Below, one piece after another: positions 26,701 through 38,905 of a DNA stretch of 64,000 nucleotides (position 1 is the first letter of the stretch; every line of letters starts with the position of its first letter). Both the position numbers and the translations under genes were made by a program. The notes below the pieces were generated by a model. The model was not told the origin of the DNA and did not search any database. It worked only from the letters and a program-made list of their open reading frames with translations. The stretch comes from Lanius collurio (taxonomy: Eukaryota; Chordata; Aves; Passeriformes; Laniidae), in assembly GCA_020086605.1 (NCBI GenBank), contig JACBWW010000008.1:15712714-15776713 (forward strand). The letters are read 5' to 3'.

Positions 26701-29700
26701 GTTACCAAGCTCTGTTTTGGCTGGTTGATAACTGATTCCTTATCAAGGCCATATCATGCACACAAATACATACATATGCCTGCAGAAGAGCTTCCCCAAC
26801 AATTCTGTAAGGCTACCCCATTTATGCATCAATTTTTAGGTTTTTTGTTTTAATTCACCTTATGATTCTCTTCTTGGTTCTCTCTTTGTCTTGTCATTAG
26901 ACAAACAGAAGCAGGCAAGTGCTCCAAATGGAGGTGAGCAGCTGAAAAATCCTTTCTCAAAAAAAACTCTCAAGAAGTTTGAAGTTTGTGTCCTCTTCGT
27001 TGATCTGTCTTATGCTTACATAAAGCTGTATACACATTTCTACCGGGAATTCTGTCATTACAGAAGAGTACAAATGATTAATGTTGTCCATCATGAGATA
27101 GAATTTTCTTCCATTAAAGCAGATACTTAATATATGGAATCAAGTTTCAGCAGAAACTCTGGGCAATAATCCCACGGACATAATGACTATTTATAAAGGG
27201 AGCTAGAAAAGTAAAGCAATCCTATTTTCCTTCCCCAAGAGAGGTACCCCTCTTGCTCCAGTCAGATGTTTGTCTTATCTGTTGTTAAAAACTGATAGCA
27301 ATTTCACAACACTCCCAGGTACACACTCCTCTGCTTCGCTGTTCAGATGCTGCTTCAACTCTGTCTGAGATTAATTCCTTTCATTCCAATTTAAAAACAC
27401 TACATCTAGCTGTACACCCCAGCAACACAGAAAACACTTTTACTTCCTACTGATGGCAGATGTCCACACACTGGACGACATTCATAAACAACCCTCAGCT
27501 TTCCCTTCTCAAAAATAAATAACCTGAGCATGGTAAATATTTTTCCATATACCATCTCACATATTCAAAGCAGCTGATAGTTGTCATCTGTTTCCAGCTG
27601 ATCCACCTCAATACACAGCACTCTAATATAAGGTTTTGTAAGTTCTGTGAGGGATAGAATAATGATGCCTGCTTTACAGCTCAAAATATCAGCTTCCCAG
27701 CACAAGATACCCATTGTCTCCCAACAGCAATTGTGGTACATTAAACCTCACAGATCCCTTCTGCAAACTAACACCTATTCAACTACCTTGCATTTGAAAA
27801 ACAGTATTTTCGGCAGGAGTAAGAAGTTCTGTTTTACTTGGTATATTTTTCCATGTTGTCAGAACTATTTTGGAACCCCACACTGTTCTTCAATATACTT
27901 GCATTCTTCCCAGCTTGCTGTCTGCTGCAAACTTCATAAACACCATCTGTTCTATCACCTAGGTCACTAATGAAAAATAATGACTAAAGCCAGCCAACCA
28001 GGCTTATTACACCTGTAGCCCAGTGTAATTTCCTGCTTAGTGTTTCTACCCTACAAGCGACACAGCAAAAGGCTCTCAAAAGTGACAATATTCCCCACAC
28101 CTTCACTCCACCAGGACACATTTGCTGGTGAGGCTTACTCTCTTTAAAAAAAAGCCAGCAAAGTTCTGATTTAAAGCAAGAATCTAAAAGCTTTCTGGAT
28201 ATATGTGGGTATTTTCTTGGTACTTCTGACAGGTATGCCAACCGTAAAAACAGCCATATTTCTAAATGCAAATGAAAATATTTTTCACATCTCCTAACAG
28301 AATATAGGAAACAAGCATTCACAAAATATGACAACGATCTGTGAAAACTCATTTTCAGCAGCATCTCAATGATACTAAGAAGAACCACAGAACAGCTGAG
28401 GCTGGGTCTCAAGGCCATGCCTACACATAAATGTAAACATGGCTCATTTAATCCTGTTTCCATCACATGCTGTGCGGAAGTGTCCAGTCACCTGACAGCA
28501 AAGTAGTACCACGTGGCAGAGGGGGGAAAAGCATTCCCAGTGTCTAGGTTCCCTGCATAACTTACAAAGGCACAAGAGAGCTTTTCCATTCAGGCTGGAA
28601 CAGCAGGAACTTGTTTCCAGCAGCACGCTCAGCCCCATGTCAGGAGCACCTGCAGTAGCATGTTTGTATCAAACAGCATGCTTGCCTTCACTGCTTAGGG
28701 GCATGCCACACTAAACACTCATGAGTGAAGCCACTGGGATTTGAGGAAATGTGATTATATGCAATTACAGTGCCTTTTGCACTGTGGCAGTCAACACACA
28801 ATGAATATAAAGTAAGAAACTCCCTGAGTCAGCCTTTTAGACTCACTTGCTCCCTGTGGCAGTTATCTGCTACCCTTTTCAGGCAAGCAGGGCAATAATG
28901 CAGATCCACTTACACCCAGCAGCCTTTCTGACCTTTTCACGTGCCTGTGAGATCTGTTGCAACACACCTCATTAAACATCACTGGTCTAAGCTTGACTGG
29001 CTTGCTAGGAAAAAATGTGATAGAGAAGCAGAAACCCTACAAATATCTGGGAGGTAAGACAAGAGGACAGAGGTGGCAGAGAAGAGCACATAGATGGAAG
29101 GAATGCATGCTAATGGCAGGTTGGCTGCTGCCTTGACTCAGTGAGCAAAGACTGGTTAAAGACTACACAGAGGCAGAGCTCACTGATTGGTCCTGGCAGA
29201 AAAGAATGTATCTCGCCAATGCAGTATTTTCCTTCTCCAAACCTACAAAAGAAGAGCTCTGTCCTGCTGCCAGCCATCCCCCTCTTTCCTCTTCAGGCTG
29301 CCACAGGAGTCACCCGCCTTCCTGTTGCCCATGATCTTGGCTAAAGTAACCTATTCAGTTTCTGCAAGTTCCAGCCTTACAATGAGCCATCAACCCCTCT
29401 GCAAGAACTGCACGTGCTGCCTGCCCCTCAGTTTACTCCCAGGAGCCATCACACATCCTCTCATACACAAAGCATTTGGCATCCAAGGTCTTGGCATGCC
29501 TTTCCCCATATGAAAACTATGACCACAGAATGAGTTCTGCCAGCCTAAACCTGATTCAGGACCTCTGTCCCAGCTCTCCACTGTTCTATCCCAGAGAACA
29601 CACCTGCAAGGGAAGGCACTTTGCTTTACACACAGGCTGGAAAGACAAATGGAAAACCTCCAGCAAAACAGAGCATGCAAAGGGCTGAATTCAGTCGACA

Positions 29701-32700
29701 AAACTTCCGAGGAGAGTATGCATGACCCGTAGCTCCCACAGGGAAGGGAGGCAGCAGATAGTAGGGTGGAAGGAATCTAACAGGATTCAGAAGTTTTAGA
29801 TAGAGACAGAAGTGGTGGTAGGGGCAAGAATGGCCACAGCCACAAACATTATGCCATATGCTCACAAAATATAAAAGACACAGCCAGTACAACCTGACTA
29901 TAGAGCAGGATACACTCCCAGCTATGGCCAACAGAGGCCCTGCTGCCACACTGTCATCTGGCTGCTCTAGAACTTAAAACTCTGTCTATGACAGTAACAA
30001 ATACACTAATGTCCTTTATGATAAGCAACAGTACTGGTTTAGAATACTGACAGTAATAAAAAATGTTCAAGTCTATATTTCACAGGAAAGAGTGAGGGCA
30101 AAAATACTTCCCTCCTCCTCTGAGACAAAACAGAAGTGGCTCACTGGGATTTTATGATAGTCATTCATGACATCTGTAGAAAGTCAGCCTATACTTTACA
30201 TAATGGAATGGAATGGAATGGCAATAAGAGCGAAAATTTCAAGGGGAAATTCTTTAATGGCAGAATGCCTAACTGAAAACGCAAGGCAGGTAGATTCCTC
30301 ATATTCAGCAACTGCCTCTTTTTTTTCTGACAGCAGATACTTAGAATACAGGTGATACTACCGCCACCTGAGGAAAAAACATATTGTGCAGAAAAATCTG
30401 AGTGCTTCTTTTCTTAATGTAGAACTAAACATTTATTTGTAGTCAATACCTCACCTTTAACTTCTATTAAAAAAAAAACACAAACAAACCAACCAAAGCA
30501 AAAAAACCAAAACAATCCCAAAACACAAACAAACAAACAAAAAACCAAGACCAACATAAAACCAAACCCCCACCTCTCATTACAAGTCTTTAAGCACAGG
30601 ACAGGTTCATCAAGCCATCACGTACTCTCTTCTCAGAGCCCTACCAAGACCCCAGTCCTACAGAGGCTAAATAAATGTATGCGCACTAGGAACTGCACAG
30701 CCTCAGGAAGCTCTCTCTGTAGATTAAGAGATTATTCAAAATTTTGCACCATCAGTGCAAAAAAAAAATCCATTCATCAATACAGCATACAGCAGCCTAG
30801 ATCATGCAATTCATCAGGACATTAGAATTCCTTTCAGACAAACAATAATTTTAGACATTTGTTAACTCAAGAAAATAGAACTTCCTGAAACTAATGACAC
30901 TGGGAAAAAAAAAAACGGTGAACAAGAAGCTACTTTAGTAAGTCAGGTTTTCAAGGTTTACTATTAGAAATTCAAGCTGTCCTGACAAGAAGTGATTACC
31001 CACATGATGTTCTTCTGCCAGTTTCCTCAATGCGTAAGTGCTTTCTCAGGCAGCGGAATAAAACAGGTGGTTATATGGTCATTTGTTCTTTTTGCGTATG
31101 TGATACAATTTTATAACTTTACTGGAACAAAATCAAAGACGTAATTCTACTCACTGAGAATGCAACTTCTGTTCACAAAACAAACAAGAAGACACAGCCA
31201 GTGCTGATTTAAAAATGCATATATCCATCACATTTGCCACTTACAGACAGAATTTAACCACACAATTATTGCACTCACAAAGTTACTCCTAGACCCCACC
31301 CTGATGCTCAGACATCACTAGTCCCTTGCTTCAGCAGCTCACATTTCCAGCCATTGAATTCCCCTAGCATTTTCTGTACACTTACTGTAAAAGCTTTACT
31401 GCTTCAAAGTATACAGGAAAACTGCAAACACCACCAACTCCTGGTTCAACAGGTAAAGCAGGATACAAAGGCAGAACCCAGACACAGAGTGAGCAGTTCA
31501 GTGAAAAAGACTACAAGCAGAAGAGGCTGCTCAGGGGTGCAGACTCTCTCATGAGACAATCAACATCAGGATAGCCAATCTGTCAGGCCTGTATCCCATT
31601 ACCCTTTTGTGTTTTGTCAGGTTGACTATTCAAGTTTTAGCAGTGAACTGATGAGATCTTTACTGCAATTTTTTGTAGATATTCAGTTATTTTAGCACCT
31701 TGGCACCTGCTCTCACATCACCAGTAACCCATCAGCCACAAGATCTGGCCCTCAAACCAGGTTGAACCTCATGCGTTATAAAATAATTATTTGCATGTAA
31801 AAAATATTTTAAACTGTCCTACTGCACAAACATTTTTTACTCTAGCGACAGCTTGGAGGCACCCATATATTTGATTTTCTTTGCTTCCACCAAGAATCAT
31901 GTGACTCTCCTACCCTGAAATTCTGCAGCATGCCTACAAAACCATAGCTTGACCCTAGAGGCTGATTTTATTTTGCTTTTTCCCTGTGGTTTAATTTTGA
32001 TTATATTTTAATAAAGAACTACTTGAGATTATTTTTCATTCTTGACCCTGTCCTTGCCTAAGTAGCTGAAACAAAATTCCAACAGGGCATAGCACACCCA
32101 GCACACTGTGGAGAAACATGCTACCTGGTCACTTTACACTACTTAGACATCACAGCAGTCACAGAACAACAACAGATAAATTACACATTACACAATTACG
32201 CTTTAAAGCCTGATCACTTCATTTTCTGGGCATTATTCCCCCAGGGAGGTAGGTTATTTTTAACAATTTTGTTATGTATCTGAATAGTTTTCAAATACAC
32301 AAAAAAAGTCATCACCATCACTATCTGATGTGTAGATAAAAGTTGTGTACATGTATACACACACACAAATAGGTGAGCATGAATTCACCACTAAAAAGGT
32401 ATTTTTACAAAGCTTTAAAATACACTCATATAGTATACATAATTTTTCAATGAAAAGAGACATGATGGATTACTCTAAAACAGATCATTCCTTTCTCTAA
32501 TATGTAATGTGACAAATCATTAAAGAAGGATATAACTCAACAAAATCCACTCATATACTAGTAAAATCTGAGTCCAACACAACTGTAGATATACATAACA
32601 ATTTTAATATTGTTGTAAATGAAGCAGGGATGCAAAATTGTGTGTGCAAGGACCAAAAAATCCAGTGGAACAACATGAAACAGTTTGGCCTGTACTGTTA

Positions 32701-34439
32701 GCCAGGGACACAGCTAACCCCAGTAGAACACCAAGGGACGTGTTGTTTACAACTAAATAAGGCCTGTGCTCTCCACGGCACAAAGGACTTGTTTGCAGAA
32801 GACCGTACACTGACAACAGGAAGGTGGCAACACGGCTACCCAGCACGTTGCACGTGCCACAACTCTCCCTGTTAGCCCAGCACAACTTTAAAAGAAGGAA
32901 ACACAGACAATGGGCAGCACACTTGCATAGAATTTATGGAGGCTGAAGTAAGCAAGACCGTGAGGGAAAAGGGTCATGGTTACAGAAACTAAATGATGCA
33001 AAAGATACAACTCAGTTTTTCATTGTCAATCACAAGGAATCAAAGAGATGCAGGGGAAAAAAAATTCCACTCAGTGACAGTAGTAGAAGACCCTTGAAAG
33101 TTGAGGACAGAAAGAATATTAATAATGACACTAAAGAATATGCAATTTAAGAATCAAACACACAGATACGAAGAATATCTACTGGAGTACAATCCATCTA
33201 CACTAGAATTGAGAAATCTATTACCTGTCAACAATAATTAATCTACTCCACTCTCCAAATTTAAGATATAAGGTTACTTGTGAATATAGCCAATTTTTTA
33301 AGATGTAAATGTCTGCGTGCACACAGAAACTGTAAATCAAATTCCAGTTTTTTCCACCTACATGACACATGACTCAGAGCTTTTTTTCCTTTTTTTCCAC
33401 ACTATGAATCATTCCCACTTTTTTCCTAATGGTAACTGACAGTCCATATTTTTCATTTTTCATATTAAAAAAAAAAAAAATTCTTACAAAATTGTTTTTA
33501 CTTTTCTTGAAATTTACTTAAGCACCTAAGCAAGCAGTGGTTTTAACTACTTGAATGAGAAATTCAAGAGAAACAGTAGTTAAAACCTGGCCACAATCTT
33601 ATGTTGCTGTTATCCAAGGATATCAACTGCTTCCCTGAAATGCATAAATTACTTTTATGAAAATTCCATAAACAACTTTGACACTTCCACAGGTGGAAGC
33701 GGATTACATAATTGCTGGTACTGAACTTGAGTCCATATTTTATAATTACTGAAATTAGTTTCAGAACTGTAAGGAGAAGGACAGATGCAGCAAAAATAAA
33801 CACATCAAAGCGATATATCTCCAAATTAAATGGAAATTGAAAAATTTTAAAGAAGACAGAAGGATAAGAGATTTAGTCTGGAAAAGTCAGGAATTTTACT
33901 TCTAAGGCAGGTACTTTAAGCACTGAGCCTCAACAGGAGGAGAAACTGCCTCTACTTACTCACTTTTTCTTATGTATTGCTGTACTTAAAGGCTTCTCTC
34001 CACCTCACAGAAGCCTGTTGTAAATATTCTTTTAAGGTGAAGGGTATTTTAAACCAGAATGTACCTACTCAAAGCTGAGTCTGATTTTTGTGCCACAACC
34101 TTTGTGTTCATGTCCTCTCTCTGTCTAGCTCTCATTTTTCTGAACTCTACCAGTAGGTAAGGAAACAAACCAGGATAAGGACACTACGCTTTAAATTCAG
34201 TGATGGAAATGCAGTTGTTTAGCACACACTGAGAAACCATCAGTGGCTACTACCTACTTCAGCTAGACACACGATGAATGTCTAATGGATAGGGAAGTGT
34301 AGATGCTATCACGCATTCCCTGGTTCATAATAGGACATGTGTGCTTCACAGACACAGGTCAACATTTAATTCTGATCAAATTAAATCTGTACTTCTGAGT
34401 CTGGCTTAACATTAAGCACAAGTACCTTCCTTGATATTA
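20732..34439. other. Intron sequence; nothing but low-complexity tracts seen
   Basis: About 13.7 kb of mainly AT-rich sequence. It contains poly-A runs (for example 26115-26131), a short GGAAT repeat at 30203-30221 and an A/C-rich tract at 30468-30571. ORFs here, such as a 160-codon minus frame at 27984-28466 and a 108-codon plus frame at 29187-29513, have no recognised domain, splice context or codon signature. Confidence 0.6.
30468..30571. repeat. A/C-rich low-complexity tract
   Basis: About 100 bp built from A runs and AAAC/AACC units (CAAACAAACAAACAAAAAACC). It is simple-sequence expansion, not a coding or RNA gene. Confidence 0.9.
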
Positions 34440-34579
34440 CATAGTAACAGAACAGTCCGAGGTGGACAGGACCCACAAAGATTATTAAGTCAACTCTTAA
34501 GTGAATGGCCCATATAGGGATCAAACCCATAACCTTGGTGATACTAGCACTATGATATAAAAAACTGAGCTAGAGTCAG
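34440..34579 (-). mobile_element. tRNA-Ile-derived SINE with CR1-like tail (TguSINE1-like)
   Basis: Read on the minus strand, the element starts with a decayed tRNA-Ile head. TAGCTCAGT (A box region, 34572-34564) and GTGCTAGTATCACC (anticodon arm, from GTGCTAATAACGCC) are followed by GGTTTGATCCC (B box, 34527-34517; intact form GGTTCGATCCC). The rest, including GGGCCATTCACTTAAGAGTTGAC, runs into a CR1-type 3' end (AATAATCTTTGTGGGTCC, then TGTTACTATG). This head-plus-tail structure is what I remember of the passerine TguSINE1, which is mobilised by CR1 reverse transcriptase. The copy is old: the B box C has changed to T and the D-arm is degraded. It is not a functional tRNA. Confidence 0.8.
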
Positions 34580-35336
34580 AGTTGGAACTGTTTGGTGAAA
34601 ATAAACAAATCAATTAAAATATCCTGCCATGATATGAGTAACCAATCCCCATTATTGCAGTGTGCAAAAATATTCTTCAATATTATTTTCCAATGGACTG
34701 GCAAAGCGGGATACCAACAGCCATGCAGGTTTACAATCTTGTTAAGCTTCTAAAGTCAGTTTTGCTGCTGGAATCAGCCTGAGAGAAAGCTCCCGTCTAT
34801 TCTTCCTGCCTTCAAGGCACCACACCCTGCTGCCAGAAAGAAAGGCATTTGTGCAGTTGGGCGATTCAACATGATGAAAAACGTGCATGAACCTAGTTGC
34901 AACCTGGTTCCATTCTTCCAGTGGCCACAGAAAGAGTTCTGCCAACACAGCTAGGGGGTGCTCTGAGCATGGAAAAGCTCACTCCTTAGTCAACCAGCAC
35001 TCGTTATCTCAGTTTATGCCAACTATGCTAAGATTGCTCACCCCTGAAATAGCTCTCCCTGTCCTGCTTAAAGCTGCGTCCTTGGCATGACATTGGGTCT
35101 GAAGCTCCGGAAGACAGTGTGATGTGCCTACCTGTTCAGGACCATTAGATGTCTATGCCAACAAACATGTAGGACTTTTTCACATTTTGAAATTCAGTCT
35201 CCATGTGAACATGGATATAATATGCAAATACAGCAGCCAACACAGCCCATGCACACAACCTGACGCCACAGCCACTGCTAACCTCAGCAGTAGCTGAGGT
35301 TAATTAAGCACTATTAAAGTTATTTTAAAATACCAT

Positions 35337-36390
35337 TGTATTGGGTTTGCACGGTCAGGTTTTAGTAGCAGCGGGGAGCTACAAGACAGCTTCTGTAAGA
35401 AGCTGCCAGAAGCTTCCTCCATGCCTGGCAGATCCAATGTCAGTCAACTCCAAGACAGACCTACCACTGGCCAAGGCTGGGCCAATGAAATTATGTTAAC
35501 ACATCTTTAAAGGATTTAAGAAGGCCAAACAAAAGTTATTGTGCAAATGTAACTGCAGCCGGAGAAGAGCTGGCTGAGAATACATGAGAGGAACAGCCCT
35601 GCAGACACCAAGGTCCGTGCAGAAGCGGGGCAGGAGGTGCTCCAGGCACCGGAGCCGAGGTTCCCCAGCAGCCCGCGGTTCAGACCATGGTGAGGCAGCT
35701 GTGCTCCTGAGCCCATGGAGATCCACAAGGATGCAGAGATCCACCCACAGCCCCCAGAGCAGACCCACGCTGGAGCAGGTGGATGCCTGCGAGGAGGCTG
35801 TGACCGTGTGGGAGGCCTGTGCTGGAGCAGGGTCCTGGCAGGGATCTCCAGACCCATGGAGAGAGGAGCCCATGCTGGATGAGATTTGCTGGTAGGAATT
35901 GTGACCCATGGGGGACCCACACTGGAGCAGTTAATGCAGAACTGTAGTCCATGAGATGGACTCCCACTGAAAAAGTTTATGGAGAACTGTCTCCTGTAGG
36001 AGGAATCCCACGCTGGAGCAGGAGAAGGACTCCTCTCCCTGAGGAGTGGCAGAAACAACATGTGAGGAACTGATCGTAATCTCACCTCCCCTGTCTTCCT
36101 GTGCCATTGAGAGAGAAAAGGTAGAGCCTGGGAAGGATGGAGTGGTGTGAGAAGGTGTTCTTAATATTTATGTTATTTCTCATCATCCTGCTCTATTTTT
36201 TTAGTAATAAATTTAATCGGTATCCCCAATTCAAGTCTGTTTTGCCTGTGACAGTATTTGGTGAAGAGATCTGGTGATCTCTTCCCATCCTTATCTCAAC
36301 CCATGAACCCTACATTGCATTTTCTCTTCTGTCCAGGTGCAGAGGGGAGTGACAGAGAAGCTTTGGTGGGTGCCTGGCCTACTACAACCA
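35337..36390 (+). mobile_element. ERVL-type avian LTR (probable solo LTR)
   Basis: The element starts TGTATTGGGTTTGC, a hallmark of an abundant avian ERVL LTR family. Its U3-like part has a TATA-like ATTTAAGAAGG near 35516. Its middle is built from degenerate repeats of a CCCACGCTGGAGCAG-type unit. AATAAA occurs at 36206-36211, followed by a U5-like GTCTGTTTTGCCTGTGAC and an end near GGTGGGTGCCTGGC. No gag, pol or env region lies on either side, so it is taken as a solo LTR. ORFs across it on both strands come from the repeats. It sits in antisense orientation to MAST4. The exact right end and target duplication were not resolved. Confidence 0.85.
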
Positions 36391-36870
36391 CATGCACAAA
36401 CCTAAGCACTTTAATAACTAGATGTGATCATGCTGGCAAGGTGCTATTCTTTGCTATACTTTATTAAAGCCTCAGCAACATTACAGAAAGTGCACTTAGA
36501 GATCAGCTAAAACAGTATGTATGTGAATGCAACTGAGGTGATTGCACATTCCTCAAATTTGGACTAATATAACTAATAACATTCAATGTCAAACATCCTA
36601 GCAAGAGTAAGCAAGGTCAAGTTCCAAGAGCCACTTTCTGCTCTGGCCAATGTGAACAGCAGTTTAGACATTAACTTTAACAGAGGCAGTCTTCTACCCA
36701 CACAACAATTTCAGGTTAATATAAAGCGCCAAGGACAACAAAGAATGCACCAAAAATAATTTTCTTTAACCGTTTTCCTCTCTGTCACTGAAGTATTTAA
36801 ATAATGAAATACTTGACAGGAAATCAGTTTTCTATTTCCTTGACTTTTCTAAATTAATGGGTTTGCTTAC

Positions 36871-36902
36871 TGTCTAGCGTAACACTTCTCATGCGTCAGA
36901 AC
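36871..36902 (-). CDS. Candidate alternative exon (32 nt), same size and phase as the KELSLPRRGS exon
   Basis: The acceptor CTGACTCTTGTTTTAG includes a good branch-point match (CTGAC), and the donor is ACA|GTAAGC. The 32 nt between them are open only in phase 0 (VLTHEKCYAR plus CA) and leave phase 2. Those are the same length and phases as the exon at 37902-37933, 1.0 kb upstream. If the two were spliced in series, this exon would hit an immediate TGA, so they could only be mutually exclusive. It has two CpGs and no known homologue. Confidence 0.25.
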
Positions 36903-37279
36903 CTAAAACAAGAGTCAGACAGCAGATATCCTATGAAGTACAGACTTCTGGTATGTCTTTTGAGTCAGAACAACAGAGCGCTTCACTGCACTTTCCCAGC
37001 AGTTACCATTTCAGTTATTCACACGTCTCGCCTTCTATCACCAAAAGCTATACAGCACTATCAAGCTGGAACCAACTAACTGGCCTCTTGTGCAAAGGCA
37101 CAGGGTTTTACTCACAATGTGTTGTCACTTATAATCTATAGATCATCTTATAGTATTAAAACATTTTTGAAAGAAAGCAGTAAGTGAACAGGGTTTGTTT
37201 CATAAGACATTTTGTGATGTTCTCATCCCAATACTTTCTCAATAAATTAGTGATACAGAATAAGAAATTAGACAGATGC

Positions 37280-37359
37280 AAATAAAAAAAACAAATTTTA
37301 AAAATAAAATTTTAAAATTTTAATTGTATTTTTTTTTTAATTTTAATTTATTTGTTTTA
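37280..37359. repeat. AT-only imperfect palindrome
   Basis: An A-rich left arm (AAATAAAAAAAACAAATTTT) and a T-rich right arm (AATTTATTTGTTTT) mirror each other imperfectly, with no G in the left arm. It could form a hairpin or cruciform. It lies 0.5 kb downstream of the KELSLPRRGS exon. No transposon ends or target duplication are seen. Confidence 0.6.
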
Positions 37360-37901
37360 ATACAAAGCTTAAAACCACTGGAAAGTCAAAGCCAAGGTAT
37401 AGAAATCTGAGCAGAGGACAGTTAAACTCAATATCTGAGTACATATTACAACTAAATAACAATTTATAAAAGAATATGTTGCCTTTACTTCCATAATCAA
37501 AATAGTAGCTTAATGATCCTACACATTTAGTAGAACACATCTATTCTTTTTTCCTACATTTTCAGCCAGAGGACTGTTCACAGAATTTCATAAGCATGAC
37601 AAGTTTCTTTTATACCATTCACAAATCAAATTTCTTCCTTGATTTTTCATATGAAACAAAAACTTGAACATAAGAACTTTTGTATCCCTTTGGAAATCCG
37701 TCACAATAGCTTCTTTAAAAGATGCAGAACCCAAAAGTTTTCATTTACAATTTTAACTTCTTTGTATGTATTCTAAGGCAGAACAACTGCCACATTTAAC
37801 CTCCATTCTAACTTACCCGAAAACAAAACTAGCCTACTCTAAAATCGTCAAAAATACATATTACAATCTAAGCACAATAGAGAAACACTTCATGTACTTA
37901 C

Positions 37902-37933
37902 AAACTTCCTCTTCTTGGAAGGCTCAACTCCTT
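37902..37933 (-). CDS. MAST4: MAST4 internal exon, KELSLPRRGS motif
   Basis: A 32-nt exon encodes KELSLPRRGS plus two bases (TT) of the next codon, so it enters in phase 0 and leaves in phase 2. The acceptor is strong: a T-rich tract ending TTTTTTCTGTTGCAG, with a branch-point-like TGCTAAT about 25 nt upstream. The donor is GTAAGT immediately after the TT. In family proteins this motif is followed by Phe and then CRTSNRKSL, and the leftover TT predicts Phe here as well. RRGS is a basophilic kinase-type site in a region thought to be disordered. The exon lies upstream of the alternative promoter at 20.4 kb, so only transcripts from a more distal promoter contain it. Confidence 0.88.
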
Positions 37934-38699
37934 CTGCAACAGAAAAAAGTTATGGTGTATTAGCAATAAAATATTTAATTGGAAGTGGTCTTTTTGAGAC
38001 AAATACTGTAATCCTCTCATCCCATCAGTAGCAGAGAGACAGAAGTGGTGTATCTGGACAGTAAAAGATGTAACAGATTTTACATGTACCACCTTCCTTT
38101 ATTTGAAATATTAACATTAGCAGCTGGAAAAGTCTAGACCTTTTTGTAGCAGCAATATTAAAAGATTTCAAGCTATAGACAGATCTTATGGAAAAGCCTT
38201 TCAGTCATCTATGATGCACTGGCAACACTATTAAAATTTGCAAGAGTCAGTGACAAAGACAAACTAAGTTCTTTCCAATACTTGTCATTTGCAAAACTTG
38301 TTGGTAACAGGATCACGAGCTGAACAGCCGACCATTGTCGACAACCTTTCTACACTATATTCTTAAACTCAAAAAAGTTTACGTACATAATAATTTGGTC
38401 CAAATAACTACAGTTTATTACAATCCTCTACAAAGTGCTAGCATAACAACAGAAACACCATTGTTAAACTTTTCTACAGCTTTTGTTGAGAACAGTTAAA
38501 TAGTCCAACTATAGTTTAACCATTAAACAACTTTTTATGGGATTGACATGACATCTTGCTAGTCAAATGGAAACTGCAAAACAACCATTTCACTATTATT
38601 TTAGTGCAGAAGAAAGCCACAAGATCCATAAAGGTTTAGCCATCAGAAATAAGCAAAATACATACACCCACAAGTATATATTATCATCTGTTGTGTAAA

Positions 38700-38905
38700 T
38701 CCCAGAATAGCTGAGGCTGGAAGGCACCTCTGGAGACCCTCTGGTTCAAACTACTCATGGCGGAGCCAATTGCAACGGATTACTCAAAACTACATTTAGT
38801 TGGGTTTTGAACACCATTTTGAACATTTTGCAAAGATGGACACCCATAACCTCTCCAGGCAATCTGTTCTGCCCTCATTTCTTTTCATTTCTCACATGAA
38901 TCTGA
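38700..38905 (-). mobile_element. CR1 LINE 3' fragment
   Basis: The plus-strand sequence starts CCAGAATAGCTGAGGCTGGAAGG and continues CACCTCTGGAGACCCTCTGGTTCAA, then GTTGGGTTTTGAA and CCTCTCCAGGCAATCTGTTC. This is the reverse complement of the CR1 3' UTR and ORF2 end. It is 5'-truncated, well diverged and has no coding potential. Confidence 0.85.

Larger units (their letters stand above)
36391..37901 (-). other. MAST4: Intron between the KELSLPRRGS exon and the LTR
   Basis: AT-rich intron starting at the GTAAGT donor of the KELSLPRRGS exon. It contains the AT palindrome and the 32-nt candidate exon described separately. Nothing else is recognised. Confidence 0.6.

Noticed and set aside
27984..28466. 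160-codon minus-strand ORF
   Set aside because: No recognisable domain, irregular Cys/Leu/Ser-rich composition, and no promoter or splice pair. Consistent with chance openness.
30203..30221. GGAAT repeat as satellite
   Set aside because: Only about four units; a trivial simple repeat.
34515..34579. tRNA-Ile gene
   Set aside because: The D-arm and B box are degraded, no acceptor stem pairs, and the sequence continues into a CR1 tail. It is a SINE head.
35516..36085. 189-codon and other minus-strand ORFs, and a 103-codon plus ORF
   Set aside because: They lie wholly inside the ERVL LTR and reflect its repeated CTGGAGCAG-type units, not a gene.
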